NCBI GenBank assembly: GCA_030159075.1
Contig: BROG01000259.1
Location: 642,501-706,500, forward strand
DNA from: Atrina japonica
Taxonomy: Eukaryota; Mollusca; Bivalvia; Pterioida; Pinnidae
Length of the DNA: 64,000 nt
Reading direction: 5' to 3'
In this document: positions 24,801 to 35,884 of the stretch, one piece after another
Layout: each line of letters starts with the position of its first letter
Numbering within the stretch: position 1 is the first letter of the stretch
The notes under the pieces: model-generated
Database searches by the model: none
Seen by the model: only the letters and a program-made list of their open reading frames with translations
Told to the model about the DNA's origin: nothing
Translations under genes and position numbers: made by a program

Positions 24801-27800
24801 CCCACCCCCTCCTTGCGTTTACTCCCGAACCACCTCCCTAACTCCGCGTTGGCTCCCCACTCTCACCCTGTCCCCCTTCCCTCTCCTTGCTTCCGCACGT
24901 CCGTCACTTCTTGCCACGTCTCCACCACGTCACTTACCCTCCCCCCTTTCCCTCTCACTCCTCCCCGCTTCCTCTCGCTCACTGTCTCCCTCTCGTTTTT
25001 CTCCTTCCCCTTCCCCTTGTTCTACTCCAGCCCTTCCCACTGCTCTTACTGTCAACTTCTACTTGCACCTACTACCCGCACCCCCTGCCACGCACGCCAC
25101 CCTTGCTGCACTCCTCACCTCCCACCCCCTCTACCGCCCTCACTCTTTGTGCCCACTCCTTCCCCTCGCGCTACCATCTGCTGTACCCACCCTTTTCACT
25201 GCGCCGCACACTTACACCGTCCACCACCTCCCCCACCCTCACCTTCCCACTTCCGTTCCCTACTTTGCGCTCAGCCATGTGCACTCTGCTACCAACCCCC
25301 TTCCCTCTCCACCCATCCTCAATCTCCTCACACCTCCCGCTCCTCGCTTGCTTACCCGTGCTCTCTACCCTTTTACCTTCAGCCTCACTGTCGGGACCAC
25401 TTCACGTCCCGCTGTGAACACGTCGCAACACTTCTCCGCTCTGTCCATTCTCCTCCGTCGCCTTCCACGCTCTCGACCTTTCCCTAACAACCCTCCTCCT
25501 GCACCCGGCTTGCGCGCTCTGTTTCCGTCCCAACTAGCCGCTGCCTCCCCTCCTCTAACCCAAACTTCCACTTCCCCCTTACTTGTTCCGTCACCTTCTC
25601 TTACTCGACTCACTCTCTACTCTTTGTCCCTGCTCGCGTCGTCCCCCGGCACGTTACCTTACTCCTGCCCGACCCATTCACCTCCGACCGAGCCCCCCTT
25701 TCCCCCCCTCTTGTTTCCCTCCTCCTACCTCAAACCCCCCGCCGTTCGCTCTACCCTTCACTGCACGTCGTCCTCCTCACTTCTAACGTTGCTCCCCCAC
25801 CTCCCTGTGCCCTTTCCTTCTTTCTCGCCCCGTTTCGTTTACCTCTTTCTTTCTCTACTCCCGTCCCTGCTACCTCCCGCCGCACCCCTCTCCCACACTT
25901 TTCCTCCACCTCCTCGCACCGGACTCTCGGCTCTTCCGTCAACTCTGCCACCCCCCGCCACGTTACGTCTTTTTTCTGGACCCACCCCGTGTACGCTACC
26001 GCTCTTTTCTTCTCTTTCTCCCCTCCGAGACCCCCCATCACACTTAACTACCTGCCGCCTTCTCCCGTTCCCCCCCCTTCTCCCACCCCCTCCACCTCTA
26101 CCTTTCTCCCTCCGCTCCTTTCTCCTCAACTCACCTCTGTGTTCTCCCACCCCTTTCTTTACGTCGCACCTTCTCGACCTCGCACGCCCCGACCCACCTC
26201 ACCTCCGTCGTCTTCTTGCCCCCTCCTTCCAACCGCTTCTGGTTTTCTTCTTGCTTCACTTTCGCTCCTTGACTTCCGCTCCACGCCCTCCACGCCCTCA
26301 ACGTTCCACATACACCTACGCGCCCCTTTCGTGTCCTAACCGTGTCTCCTCCGGCTCTTCTACTCTGCTCCCTCGTACTCACACCAACCCTTCCCTCCTC
26401 GCTCCCTCTCTCATCACTTTCCACTTCGGTCCACGCACACCTCCACCACTGCCTTGTTATCTAACCTTCCTTATCTCGCACCGCTCTCTGTCACCTGCTC
26501 CGGTTCTTCCATCAATCCCGCTTACTCTTCCCGCACTCCCACTCTCTGTCACCGCCACCCTGCTCTCACCCTCCGCCTCTCCTTAACATCTACCCCACCT
26601 GCCCTCTTCACCCGTCACCTTTTCTTCGGTCGTCCCGAACATTACGGACTTCTGCTTTCCCCGTCTTCCGCTCCCTCCTCCCTCCCTGTGCTTCCTTCTT
26701 TTCTTCCGCTCCTATCCCTCCAACTCTCGTCCTCCTTCTCGGCCCCGACCTCTCACCCTCCACCTACCTGCTCTTTCCCGCTACACTCACTTTTACATCC
26801 CTCAGCACTTTCCGACCGCCCTTGTTTCCAACTCTTTACCCAAACCTCTCTACTCTCTCCCCTGCAACTCCTGCCGTCCCGTTCTCCCCGACCTCGTTTT
26901 TGCCTGTACCGTACTAGACTTTTCTTCTCCTTTGTCCTTGCCCCACTCCGTTCTTTGCACCGTCGTTCCGTCCACTCTCCGTTCTCTTTTCTCCTCGTCT
27001 TCCCCCTCTTCCCTGACTCCCTGTCCACTGCCTTCCCTCCACTCGCGGCTTACGACACTCCTCGCACTCTAACCGGGGGGCTCACTTTCCCCCCCCTCTT
27101 CACGTCCCGTGCCACACTCCCCGGTCTTTCTCACCTTTCGCTCACACCCGCCACCTTCTCCCCCCCTCCTTCCCCTCGTCTTTGTTACGACCCCGTCACT
27201 TTTTCACCCCTCCGCTCACCCGCCCACCTTCTTTCCTTCGCACTCTCCCAGCTACCTACTTCCCGCCCTCCGCCATCTACTCCGTGCCTCTTTCCTCCGT
27301 GACTCCCTTGTCTCACCTTTAACTAGCTCTCTTCCTACATCCTCTTACTATCTCACCGTTCTGCGCCCACCTGTCTTGCAACGCTCCATCGCTCACTCAC
27401 TGGTTGACCACGCCTCGTTCTTCCAACTCCAACTTCCCCCTCTCCTTTTCACCATTCCATCACACTGTTACTCCTTTACCTTCATTGCCCGGGTGGTCGC
27501 TCCCTAATCACGGCGTACTTCCTGTCTACCCCAGTCCCCGCGCGCTCGCCCACCTCCACCTTAACTGCCTCGCCTTCTCCTCTTCAGCACGCCCCAACGG
27601 CTCTTCCGCACCGCCTTGTGTACCATCGCCCTTGCGTTTCCCCACCTCTCCCTGTGTCGTTTCTCTTTCCGTCTCTCACCGCCACACTCCCCGACCACGC
27701 TCCAACCACCCCACTCTCTCAACCCTGTGCTGCTTCTTCCTCCCCTCGAGCTTACCCTCACCCGCGCTCCACCGGTCCTCTTCCGCCACGCCGCATCCTT

Positions 27801-30800
27801 CCCCTGCAACCTTCTCCTCACACCCGCCCTTCCTCTACTCCACTCTTGTACTTTCTTTAACACCCGAAACTCGCACCGTTCTCACACCTCCCCACGCTAC
27901 ACCTCAACTAGCCCCCCCCTCTTTTTTTCCGCAGCCTCCCCCGCCCTTCCGCACCGCTCTCCACTCCTATCCTGTTTCTCCTGCTGCTGTACCCTCTTAC
28001 CACTACGGCTCGCTCTTCACCTTGAACTAACCCCCGCCGTCGTTTGGCACCTGCCTCCGACCTTCCGTTCTCGTCCGTCGCTGTACCTCTCTTGTCTCCT
28101 GCCTCTCACCCTCTTTCCACTCTCCTCACACTCTCCCCGTACTCCTCCCCCTCTCCACCACCTCCTCTCGCCCACCTTTCCACCTTCGATCGACACTTCA
28201 CTTTTGCCCTCCCCGCGCGCACCACCCCTCTGGGCCACCCCCACCTGCCTCCTACGCCCCCCGATCTAACCTTACTCGGACCTTCCCCACTTTGTGTCCC
28301 TTATACTACTCACACCCCACCCGCTCACGCCCCTACCCCGTCTGCCTCTCCCCCTCCCTTGCACGCCCTCCTTCATCCCGTTTTCAACCCTGCCCTCTGT
28401 TACCGGCCTGTCACCTTTCCCTGTCCACTCGCTTCACCACCAACCTCACTCCCTTATCTAGTTACCCCACTTCCCTCTTGCCCTCACACACCCCTCTCTT
28501 CCCCACCCTTACCTCTTTGTTTTTACCCAACACGCCGCGTCCACTCCCTCTACCCGCCCGACCCTGTGCCACCTCTCCCCGTCCGAGCGTTCTCCCTCTC
28601 CCACGTACCCTCCGTACCTCTGCCCTCACCGTTTGGTACCTCCGACGTCTTTGCCCTACGCTCACGCTTTTCCCCCCCTACCGACTGCCTCTCCGCACGC
28701 GCCTACTCGCCTTTGTGCTCCTACTCTTCCCCCCTACGTTTCCAAACACCCTCACCGGCTTTCACGTGTCTTCTCATTATTCCCCCCTTGCCTTGTCTCC
28801 TTCTCTGCGCTCCTCTACTCGCACGCCGCCCCCTCTCTACCGCCTCGTCTCCTCTTCCTCTCCGCTCACTCGTCTAAAGTCACTGCGTCCCTCTGTCACT
28901 CACTGTCCCTCCCGTCGCCCTGTTCCTCTGCACTTCTTCGTCCGTGCACACGCCCGTTTTGTGCACTCACTCCCCCGGTCAACCCCGGGGCTCGCATCGT
29001 TCCGTCTAGCCGCTTCGACCGCACTCCCTGTCCCTCCCCTCCCTCCCTTGCCACTCGCCTTCGCTCCGCGGTCCCACTCGTTGCCCTCCTCCATCCCCCC
29101 CCTGCCCTACCTACCCTCTCCCCTCGATTACCTTCGCTGCACCCTGGACCCTTCCTTGCATCACTGTACTCTGCCTCTACGTTGCACCTCACTCTCTGTC
29201 ACTCCCTTCACACTTGCTTACCTTCGTGTGTTGTTATTCCTCCCGGTCGCGCCTCACACCCTTCTCCTTCTGTCGGCTTCCCGTCACCTGCTCTTTCCAC
29301 GCTCTTGCTCTTCTCCTTTACCCCCCCGGCTGACCCTCTTACCTGCCTGATAGTTTACTTTTGCCCCTCGCACACTTCTGCCACTTTCCGTTCTCTCACG
29401 CACCCACGCACACCCGCCCTCCCACGTTCACCCTCCCCCCTTCCACTTCCACTTCTCCCCCCACTGTCCGCATTTCTTTTTCACCTTTCTCCTCCCGTTC
29501 CTGGCCCTTGTCTCCTTCCACGCTCTGTACTCTCATTCGTTTTGGTTCTGGGCCCGACACCCAGCTCACCGTTCCTGCAACACTTCCCTCCTTCCCTCCT
29601 CCCTTGCGCTCACTTCACCTTCTCCTCCCTCTTACACTCCCACTGCGTCTCCACCCGCTGTCCGTAACCCACCTTGCTTCTCCGCTCTTCATTGCTGTTC
29701 TCCGCTCTTCTCCCTCACCCTCGCCCCCTGTCACCCCCCTCAAACCACACTCTCTCGCTGCGACCGTCCTTCCCCTTCCCTACCCTCGCTACCTACCACA
29801 CCGACCTCTGCTCCTACCCATCTCACCACCGCATCGCCTTCACCCGCCAACCCCCTTCCTTGTAAGCGCCCTCCGCTTCAACCCGGCCACCACTCGGCCC
29901 CTCACCTAACACACTGTCACGCCTCTCGTACGCCTCTCCCCCAACGCCTCCACTGCTACCTTCTCCTTTCCTACAAACACTCCGCCTCCCCACTCCTCCG
30001 CCCTCACCCCCACTGACCACCCCACACCCGCCCTGTCCTCCGTCACCCACCCTTAACACCCCCTCTCGTTCTCACCTACCTTTCTTCTCCTCCACTCACT
30101 CAACTCCTAACTATCTTCTCCCCTTCTGCTCCCGTGTCACCGCCGCTAACTCCTCACTTCTCCTCACTTCCGTCCCACTGCACGTCACTGACGTATCCGC
30201 TAGCCCCGTTTCTTCTCTCAACCCTTCCCTACTTTTACAACCGTTCACTCTCCACTCTACCCCCCATCACCCACTACCCCTCCCCGTCCCCGCCACTTCG
30301 CTCGTTGCAACTTCCACACCTCCTCTCACGTGTCCTCTCTCCTTTATCCTCCTCTGTTCTACCTCTCCTCCACCGTCCACCTACCCCGTTCACTTGCCCG
30401 CTTTTTTCTTACTTCTACTCTTCGCTCCTCTATCCTCTACCCCTGTTCTCTTGCGTACTTGCCTGCACCCCACCCCACTCACACCCTCTTTCTTGTCCTC
30501 GTGTTCTGTTCCACTTCCACCTTAGCTCACTCCACACTGTCCGGCTCCTTTCACCCAGCTGACACACCCTCCTCGGTTGACGGCCGCCAACTGTCATAAC
30601 CCCCCCTCACTACACTTACCGAGTTCGCGGTTTGCTACCGGCCGTCTTGTCCCTGGCCCACCTCGCACCCACCACTCCCTCCCACCCCCCACTTTCCTCA
30701 CCCCGCTTGTTTCTCTTCCTTCTCCTGCTAACCCACTCCAGTCACTCCGGCCTTACACCCTCTGTCCCCTCTTCACCTTTCGGCTGCTTTGTCGGACGCG

Positions 30801-33800
30801 CCTGAGGGTTTTTTCCAGCACACACCTCAACTCACTTTCTTTCTCCCTCCCGTACTTTTTCTACGACACCTCTTCCTCCTCGCACACCCACGCGCCTCGC
30901 CGGACTACCTACGCACCCTCCGTCTCCTGCACCCCTTAGCAAACCACCCACGCTTTCCGTGCTACTCTTTCTTCCCCGCTTTCCCCACACGCTTACCTGC
31001 GCTGAGTAGTTCGCGCGGTCTCTATCTTCCCCCCCCTCTTCTACCACACCCCTCTTCCCGTTCGTCTCCCGTGCCTCTCCGTCTCTTACTTGACCTACCC
31101 GCGCACCTCTCCTTTCTTGTCGTGCTTCCACTTGCCCACCCCCGCCAACCCACGAACCCCTCGACCACTCTTCACCACTTCCTTTTGCTCATCCTCTTCC
31201 ACACCTGTCACGTCTCTTCCCACACCTGTCACCTCTGTTGCTTCCCCGCTGCGTTTGCTTTTCTTCACTCTCCTTCGCCTATCCACTACTTCTCTCCGTT
31301 CTTTTCAACCCGTGACCCACTCCCAGCACTTTCACTCGCGCTACTGTCCCCTTTGCGCCCTTCCTCTTTCTCTCTTCTCCCTGGTCTTGCTTCCACTTTC
31401 TTCCACTCCCCTCACCCCCACCCACGGCCCACCCCCTGCAAACCACTCGCCTACGTCTCCTCTCTATCCCACTTCATCCCCTCGTTCCGCCCTTCGGTTT
31501 TCGCCCCCTGCCTCTTGCCGCCCTCCCTACTTCCTAAACTTCTCACTCCACCGGCTCTGTTCTCCTACACCCACCTTCTTGACCTTCAGTGTCCCCTCGC
31601 ACCAACCTCTTTCTTCCTTCACTAACCCTCACCTCCCCCAGACCTCAACACCGACTTCCTCTTTTCCGACCACTTACCGACGCTGGACGCCCCTGTCCCT
31701 GCTTCTTCTCTTTTCTTCTGACCCTCCCTGCTCTTCCTTTATTCTCCTGTGCCTCTCCTTTGTCCCCCCACATCTCTCCTTCTGTCCTGTCCTCCACTTG
31801 GTCACCCCACACTTCTACCTTACACCTCACCCCGACACCCTTTACTTCCGGCTCTCCTTCCTTTGTGTTCTTGGTCCCCCACGACCCCGCTCCTTCCTCT
31901 CGCACTCTTCCGTTTTACCACCTCTCTCTCCCTCCCCCCTTCACCTTTCGCGCTTTACACTCCCTAACCGCACGCTTACTCGCTCCCCTTTTTTCTTGCC
32001 CCCTACTCCTGACCTCGCTGTCTCCCCCGCACCTTTACACCACCTCCTCTTCAACCCTCCGCTGTTTTCTCACTCTACGGGGCTTTGTCTACCTGCACGC
32101 TCACACTCCACCGCGCTGCATACCCTCTCTCCACTCTTGCCACACGTCTTGTCTCTACACTTCTCACCCTCTTCCCACTCTCTCACTTCTCCCTCCTGCC
32201 ATATTATACCCCCTCTTCTTACTTACCTGTCACTCCCTGCGTCTCCGGGCACTCCCGACTCCCCACCTCTTCCTTTACCACTCAGTCTCCGCTTCACTGT
32301 CCTCCTCCCACTGGCTTCTGCCTCACGCTGCCTCTCACCTCCCTCACACGCACTTGTTTCGCTCGTGCGCTCTTCCTGCTTACCCTCTCACTACCCCGTT
32401 CCCGCTCATCCCCTGTCCACCACTCTCCGAACTAACGTGCCCCGCCCGTTCCTCCACCACGTGTGTGCACCCTCCTGACTCTACACTTTTTCCTGCTGGC
32501 CCCCACTCGCCTGCTCCTTCCTTGTGTCGGCCCCCTAACGCATACTTCGTTGCCCCGTTTCTCCTCTTCCTCCACCCTCACTCCACCCCTTGCCGCTCCC
32601 TTCACTCTCTCACACTCCACTTCTCTCCTCCCCTCAGCTACCCACCCGCCCTCTCGAACCTTGCTTCCTCCCTTCGCTCACGCGCTCGCTGTGCTCCTTC
32701 CCTGGCCACCTCCTTCCGGGCTCCCACCACCACTTTACCTCCCTCCTCGCACGTCCTACTACTCTTTTGCCAAAAAACCACACCCCACTTACTGCTCCCC
32801 GCCATCTACGCTCTACTCACTTCTGCCTCACGTCCTTACTTTCCGTTCCCACGCCTTTGCTTCACTCTCACACCTGTACCCTGTAACCGTCCTACTCTTC
32901 TCCCGGACGCTCAGTCTCACCAGCACTAAACGTCCCCTTCTCACGCTTTTTCCCCCCATCCCCCACCGACCGTGTTTACGCCCTTACCCCCTCGCCTCTC
33001 CACCCTGGCGCACCTTCCTTCTCGCTGTCTCCCTTGCACTCCTCACGCGCCTGCCAGTTCCCTCTACAGTGGTCCGGCCTCCACCATCTCTCGCCTCACG
33101 TCCCTCTTTACCCCACTTTTTTCCTTGCCACCCACCCCGGTTGTGTGCCCTCGCCTTCCCCCTCTCCTTGCTCCCTTCTCTTCCTGGTCCTCCACCGAGA
33201 CTTCTACCCTCAACCCCTCGCTCTTGACCCTCCTTCCCCGCTTTTTCTCTGGTTCTTTCTCGCTCGTTCACACCCTCTTTTCCCTCACACTCACTGTCTC
33301 TCTTGGCCTCTGTAATCAGCCCTGACCGACCCCTCCCTCCCCTGGGCGTCCTTCCCCGTTGCCCCGCCTACCCTACCGTGCTCCTCTCCGCCATCCCACT
33401 GCCCTGCTCCAACTTTGCGCCCCACCTGAGACGATTACCGAGCGATGCACTTCCTTGGTGTTACTTTCACGCCTTACACTCACCACTACACTCACTCTTT
33501 CACCCCTCTCCCCCGCCCCCTTCCTTTCTTTTTCTTTCTCCACCTCTCTTCCCTCTTTCCTTTCAGCCCCGCTTCTCACGCCTCGGCCTCTCTCTACCCT
33601 ACTAACTACTCTGTCCACGCGTCTCGCACGCTCTCCCTCGATCGTCCACTTACCACTTTCACTCGTCAACTCTCTCCCTACTTCTTACTGTCCCGTTATC
33701 GTTCTTCACCTACTCTCGACCTCTACCACCACGTACACTTATCGCCCGTCCACTTTTTCCTACTTCCCCTCGGGTCACGCCCTCGTATCCTGCGCCCCAT

Positions 33801-33810
33801 ACCGCCGTCT
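18851..33810 (+). other. Island: second, main pyrimidine block (about 15 kb)
   Basis: An unbroken C/T-dominated plus strand with many C-runs of four or more, so the minus strand is G-run-rich and could form G-quadruplexes; long mirror-like CT tracts could form triplex DNA (inference). No tandem unit, transposon end or coding pattern is visible. Confidence 0.8.
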
Positions 33811-34066
33811 AACCAAACCACTTGACAACCCCGCAAACTATAAACCCAACCAACACCCAGCTAACACGTCATAATGACCACACCAGACACATTCACCACA
33901 TGCAACCCCAAAGCCCACTTTCACACTTCAACATGATTTAGAGGCCTGAGAATTAAACGGGATCTAACTTATAACCCAAAGTACAACAACCAACACACCC
34001 ACAAAATAAGTCCCACATAGCCCTGCACAGAATAAACCACACATGAACCAACAATTATAAAAAAAG
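33811..34066 (+). other. Island: AC-rich segment 2 at the right border
   Basis: Line 33961-34020 has A28 C19 T9 G4 (78% A+C). Composition grades from C-rich to A-rich and ends where a degenerate MITE begins at about 34067. Confidence 0.65.
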
Positions 34067-34146
34067 CACTTACAACACCTGAAAAATAATGGACTCTACT
34101 AAAAATCAGTGGTACAGGCCAGTCCAAATGTAGCTTAAGGGATGTA
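34067..34146. mobile_element. TTAA-type MITE, degenerate short copy abutting the island
   Basis: CACTTACAACACCTGAAAAA, then ATGGACTCTACT, AAATCAGTGG and CCAGTCCAAATGTAG follow the same order as the intact copy at 38121-38210. It sits exactly at the end of the AC-rich border segment. Confidence 0.55.
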
Positions 34147-35456
34147 TATGTACAAGTTAAAATCCAGGTTCTTTTGTACAGTGTACAGAAACACCGACTA
34201 CGATAGAGTATATTTCTGTCACGTTCACTAAGATTTCAAATATTGGATGGTGCCATTTAAAGGGTAGAAGGGGAAACCAATTTCAAGTATCTGGGCAACA
34301 GATTTCTTATACTCTGCTTGTGAATTGGTAAGCTTTCTCTCATAATGAAGCTGGGCTCCAAAGAGGCTCGAACCAATACCGCATTATTGATTATGAATCA
34401 GGTCGACGCAAATATGACATTGAAAAAGATTTTCATTCTGATAATTTATAAATTGACTCTTCGTCTCATCTTGATATCAGTTTTATTTTGGGATTCTGAA
34501 ATAAATATAGCATATCATATTATATGAATCACCCAGAATTTTTTTTTTTTTAAAAAGTAGCAGAGATACATGTATATGTAAATCTTTCCCCATCATTTGT
34601 CAGAAAGTTCATTGTTCAGTTATAACTTGATATAAAAAAAAATTTATAATATAACAATATGTGTGTGTATATATATATATATATATAAGTTTATCAGTTG
34701 AGATAAAAAGGATAGATATATGCTAAAAATGGTTATTTATATAACGTATGTTATGCAGTTTAGGTCACATGACTGTGTTTCTGCCTGTACACCATTTGCA
34801 TTTAAAGTCTCCGTGAGTGATGCAGAGAGGTTTGTCAATTTTGTTATATATTTTTTCTGCCTGTTTTGTGAGTATTTTAGTGTTTATGGTCCAAGTATAA
34901 CCACTAGGTGATGGATTTTGCTGTGATGGAGAAGTTGTATAATTTTCGATGAGTTTTTCGTTAGTTTATTCGTAAGCTTCCATGTACACCATTTGCATCA
35001 TTTCATATTAGGTCGCCATTCTAACATCCTTTTTATGTGGTGTCGTAATAGACTACCATATTCGTTATTTCATCACTTGTAACCAATCATTTTTATTTTT
35101 TCATTCTGCATATTTCCTACATATGTCAAGCTCTTCTTCATATTTCTTGATACATTGTTTTTGTTTGAGAAGATTTTACAAAGATGGACAAGATCAGATG
35201 ATATACATGTACATTTCAGTTTACAACATAAAGCACGGATAATCTTTTCACCTACAGCAAGTAAGAATCACCTGACAGTTCTTGACACGAGCCATGTCTT
35301 AAATCAGTATTTCGAGTTAGAATTTTTAATTTTTTTATGATCAAAACCTGCTAATTATCCTTTTTTTGTGAGTTTACATGTAGATATGACTATAAATAGA
35401 TTAAATTCTGAAGTGGATGGTACACCAGTGGGCAATATATTTGCCTCTTACATGTA
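34147..35456. other. AT-rich intronic sequence, no gene seen
   Basis: It includes a short (GT)n(TA)n run at about 34660-34687. The frames at 34345-34527 and 34720-34911 are short and unrecognised. Confidence 0.45.
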
Positions 35457-35666
35457 ACTCATCAACCTCTGATGTCGAATTTGGACCTGCCCATTTCAAA
35501 GAATTGTCCAGTCCACTCTCAGGTTTCAGGGGTGTGTGACTAAGAATTAAATTTGTGGAATAATTTTACATGCAATATGAACTTGTTCACTCCTGACTTA
35601 TGACAGTAGACCATACTATTTATTGATCTGGGTGAGTCTAAATGTGACTATAGGGGTTGACAAGTT
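35457..35666. mobile_element. TTAA-type MITE, long form, copy 2 (about 210 bp)
   Basis: Start AACTCATCAACCTCTGA and end TATAGGGGTTGACAAGTT are inverted copies. The interior is colinear with the element at 5147-5360 (TTTGGACCTG, CAGTCCACTCTCAGG, TTTACATGCAATATGAAC). Confidence 0.75.
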
Positions 35667-35699
35667 AAAAATGTAGGCCTGTAGAATAACAGATATGTA

Positions 35700-35884
35700 C
35701 AGTAAAAACTTGTTATACTGCCACCATTTGTTCAGCTCAAATTTGGTATTATAACAGGGTTTGGTGATAGGTTGAGGGGAACCTTAAATGAAAATATAGG
35801 GAAAATTAGATAAGTGGACTTCTAAAAAATGTGGCGTAAACAAAGTGGCAAATGAAACAAAATTATTATAAAGAGGTTTTACTA
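35700..35884. mobile_element. pogo/Tigger-like MITE (about 185 bp)
   Basis: It starts CAGTAAAAACTTGTTATA and ends TTATAAAGAGGTTTTACTA, giving imperfect terminal inverted repeats of about 18 bp next to TA. CAGT(A/G)AAACCT-type ends with TA target sites are typical of pogo/Tigger relatives (known). No transposase is present. Confidence 0.6.

Larger units (their letters stand above)
15261..34066 (+). other. 18.8-kb strand-asymmetric, pyrimidine-rich, GC-rich island
   Basis: AT-rich intron (one counted line, 14881-14940, is 17/60 GC) gives way within about 20 bp to a plus strand dominated by C and T. Hand counts of three 60-base lines gave pyrimidine 47/60 (19981), 46/60 (24001) and 50/60 (29461), with GC of 37, 35 and 32 of 60. 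Purines are mostly single and scattered. I see no tandem period, no terminal repeats and no recognisable protein, and CpG is present throughout. The long plus-strand open frames (for example 24292-26586) occur in all three frames at once and are Pro/Ser/Leu/Thr/His-rich, as expected where stop codons are rare. Sub-domains are listed separately. Origin unknown: decayed giant polypyrimidine tract, untemplated or strand-biased synthesis, or assembly artefact are all open. Confidence 0.85.

Noticed and set aside
24292..26586. 764-codon plus-strand open frame, plus other long frames at 15112-16002, 19784-21007, 21833-23272, 28292-29350 and 31090-32478
   Set aside because: All lie in the pyrimidine island, where stop codons are rare by composition. 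Long frames overlap in several plus-strand frames at once and encode Pro/Ser/Leu/Thr/His/Phe low complexity with no domain.
15252..33803. A shared ATACCG at both borders of the island as a target-site duplication
   Set aside because: A six-base match at approximate positions is expected by chance, and no terminal repeats accompany it.
15261..34066. Hypermutation (A-to-G editing or deamination) of ordinary DNA as the sole cause of the island
   Set aside because: Transitions keep purines as purines, so they cannot by themselves turn balanced DNA into about 80% pyrimidine on one strand.
15261..34066. CRISPR array, bacterial insert or virus as the source of the island
   Set aside because: No direct repeats with spacers, no bacterial-type genes with ribosome-binding sites, and no recognisable viral protein were seen.
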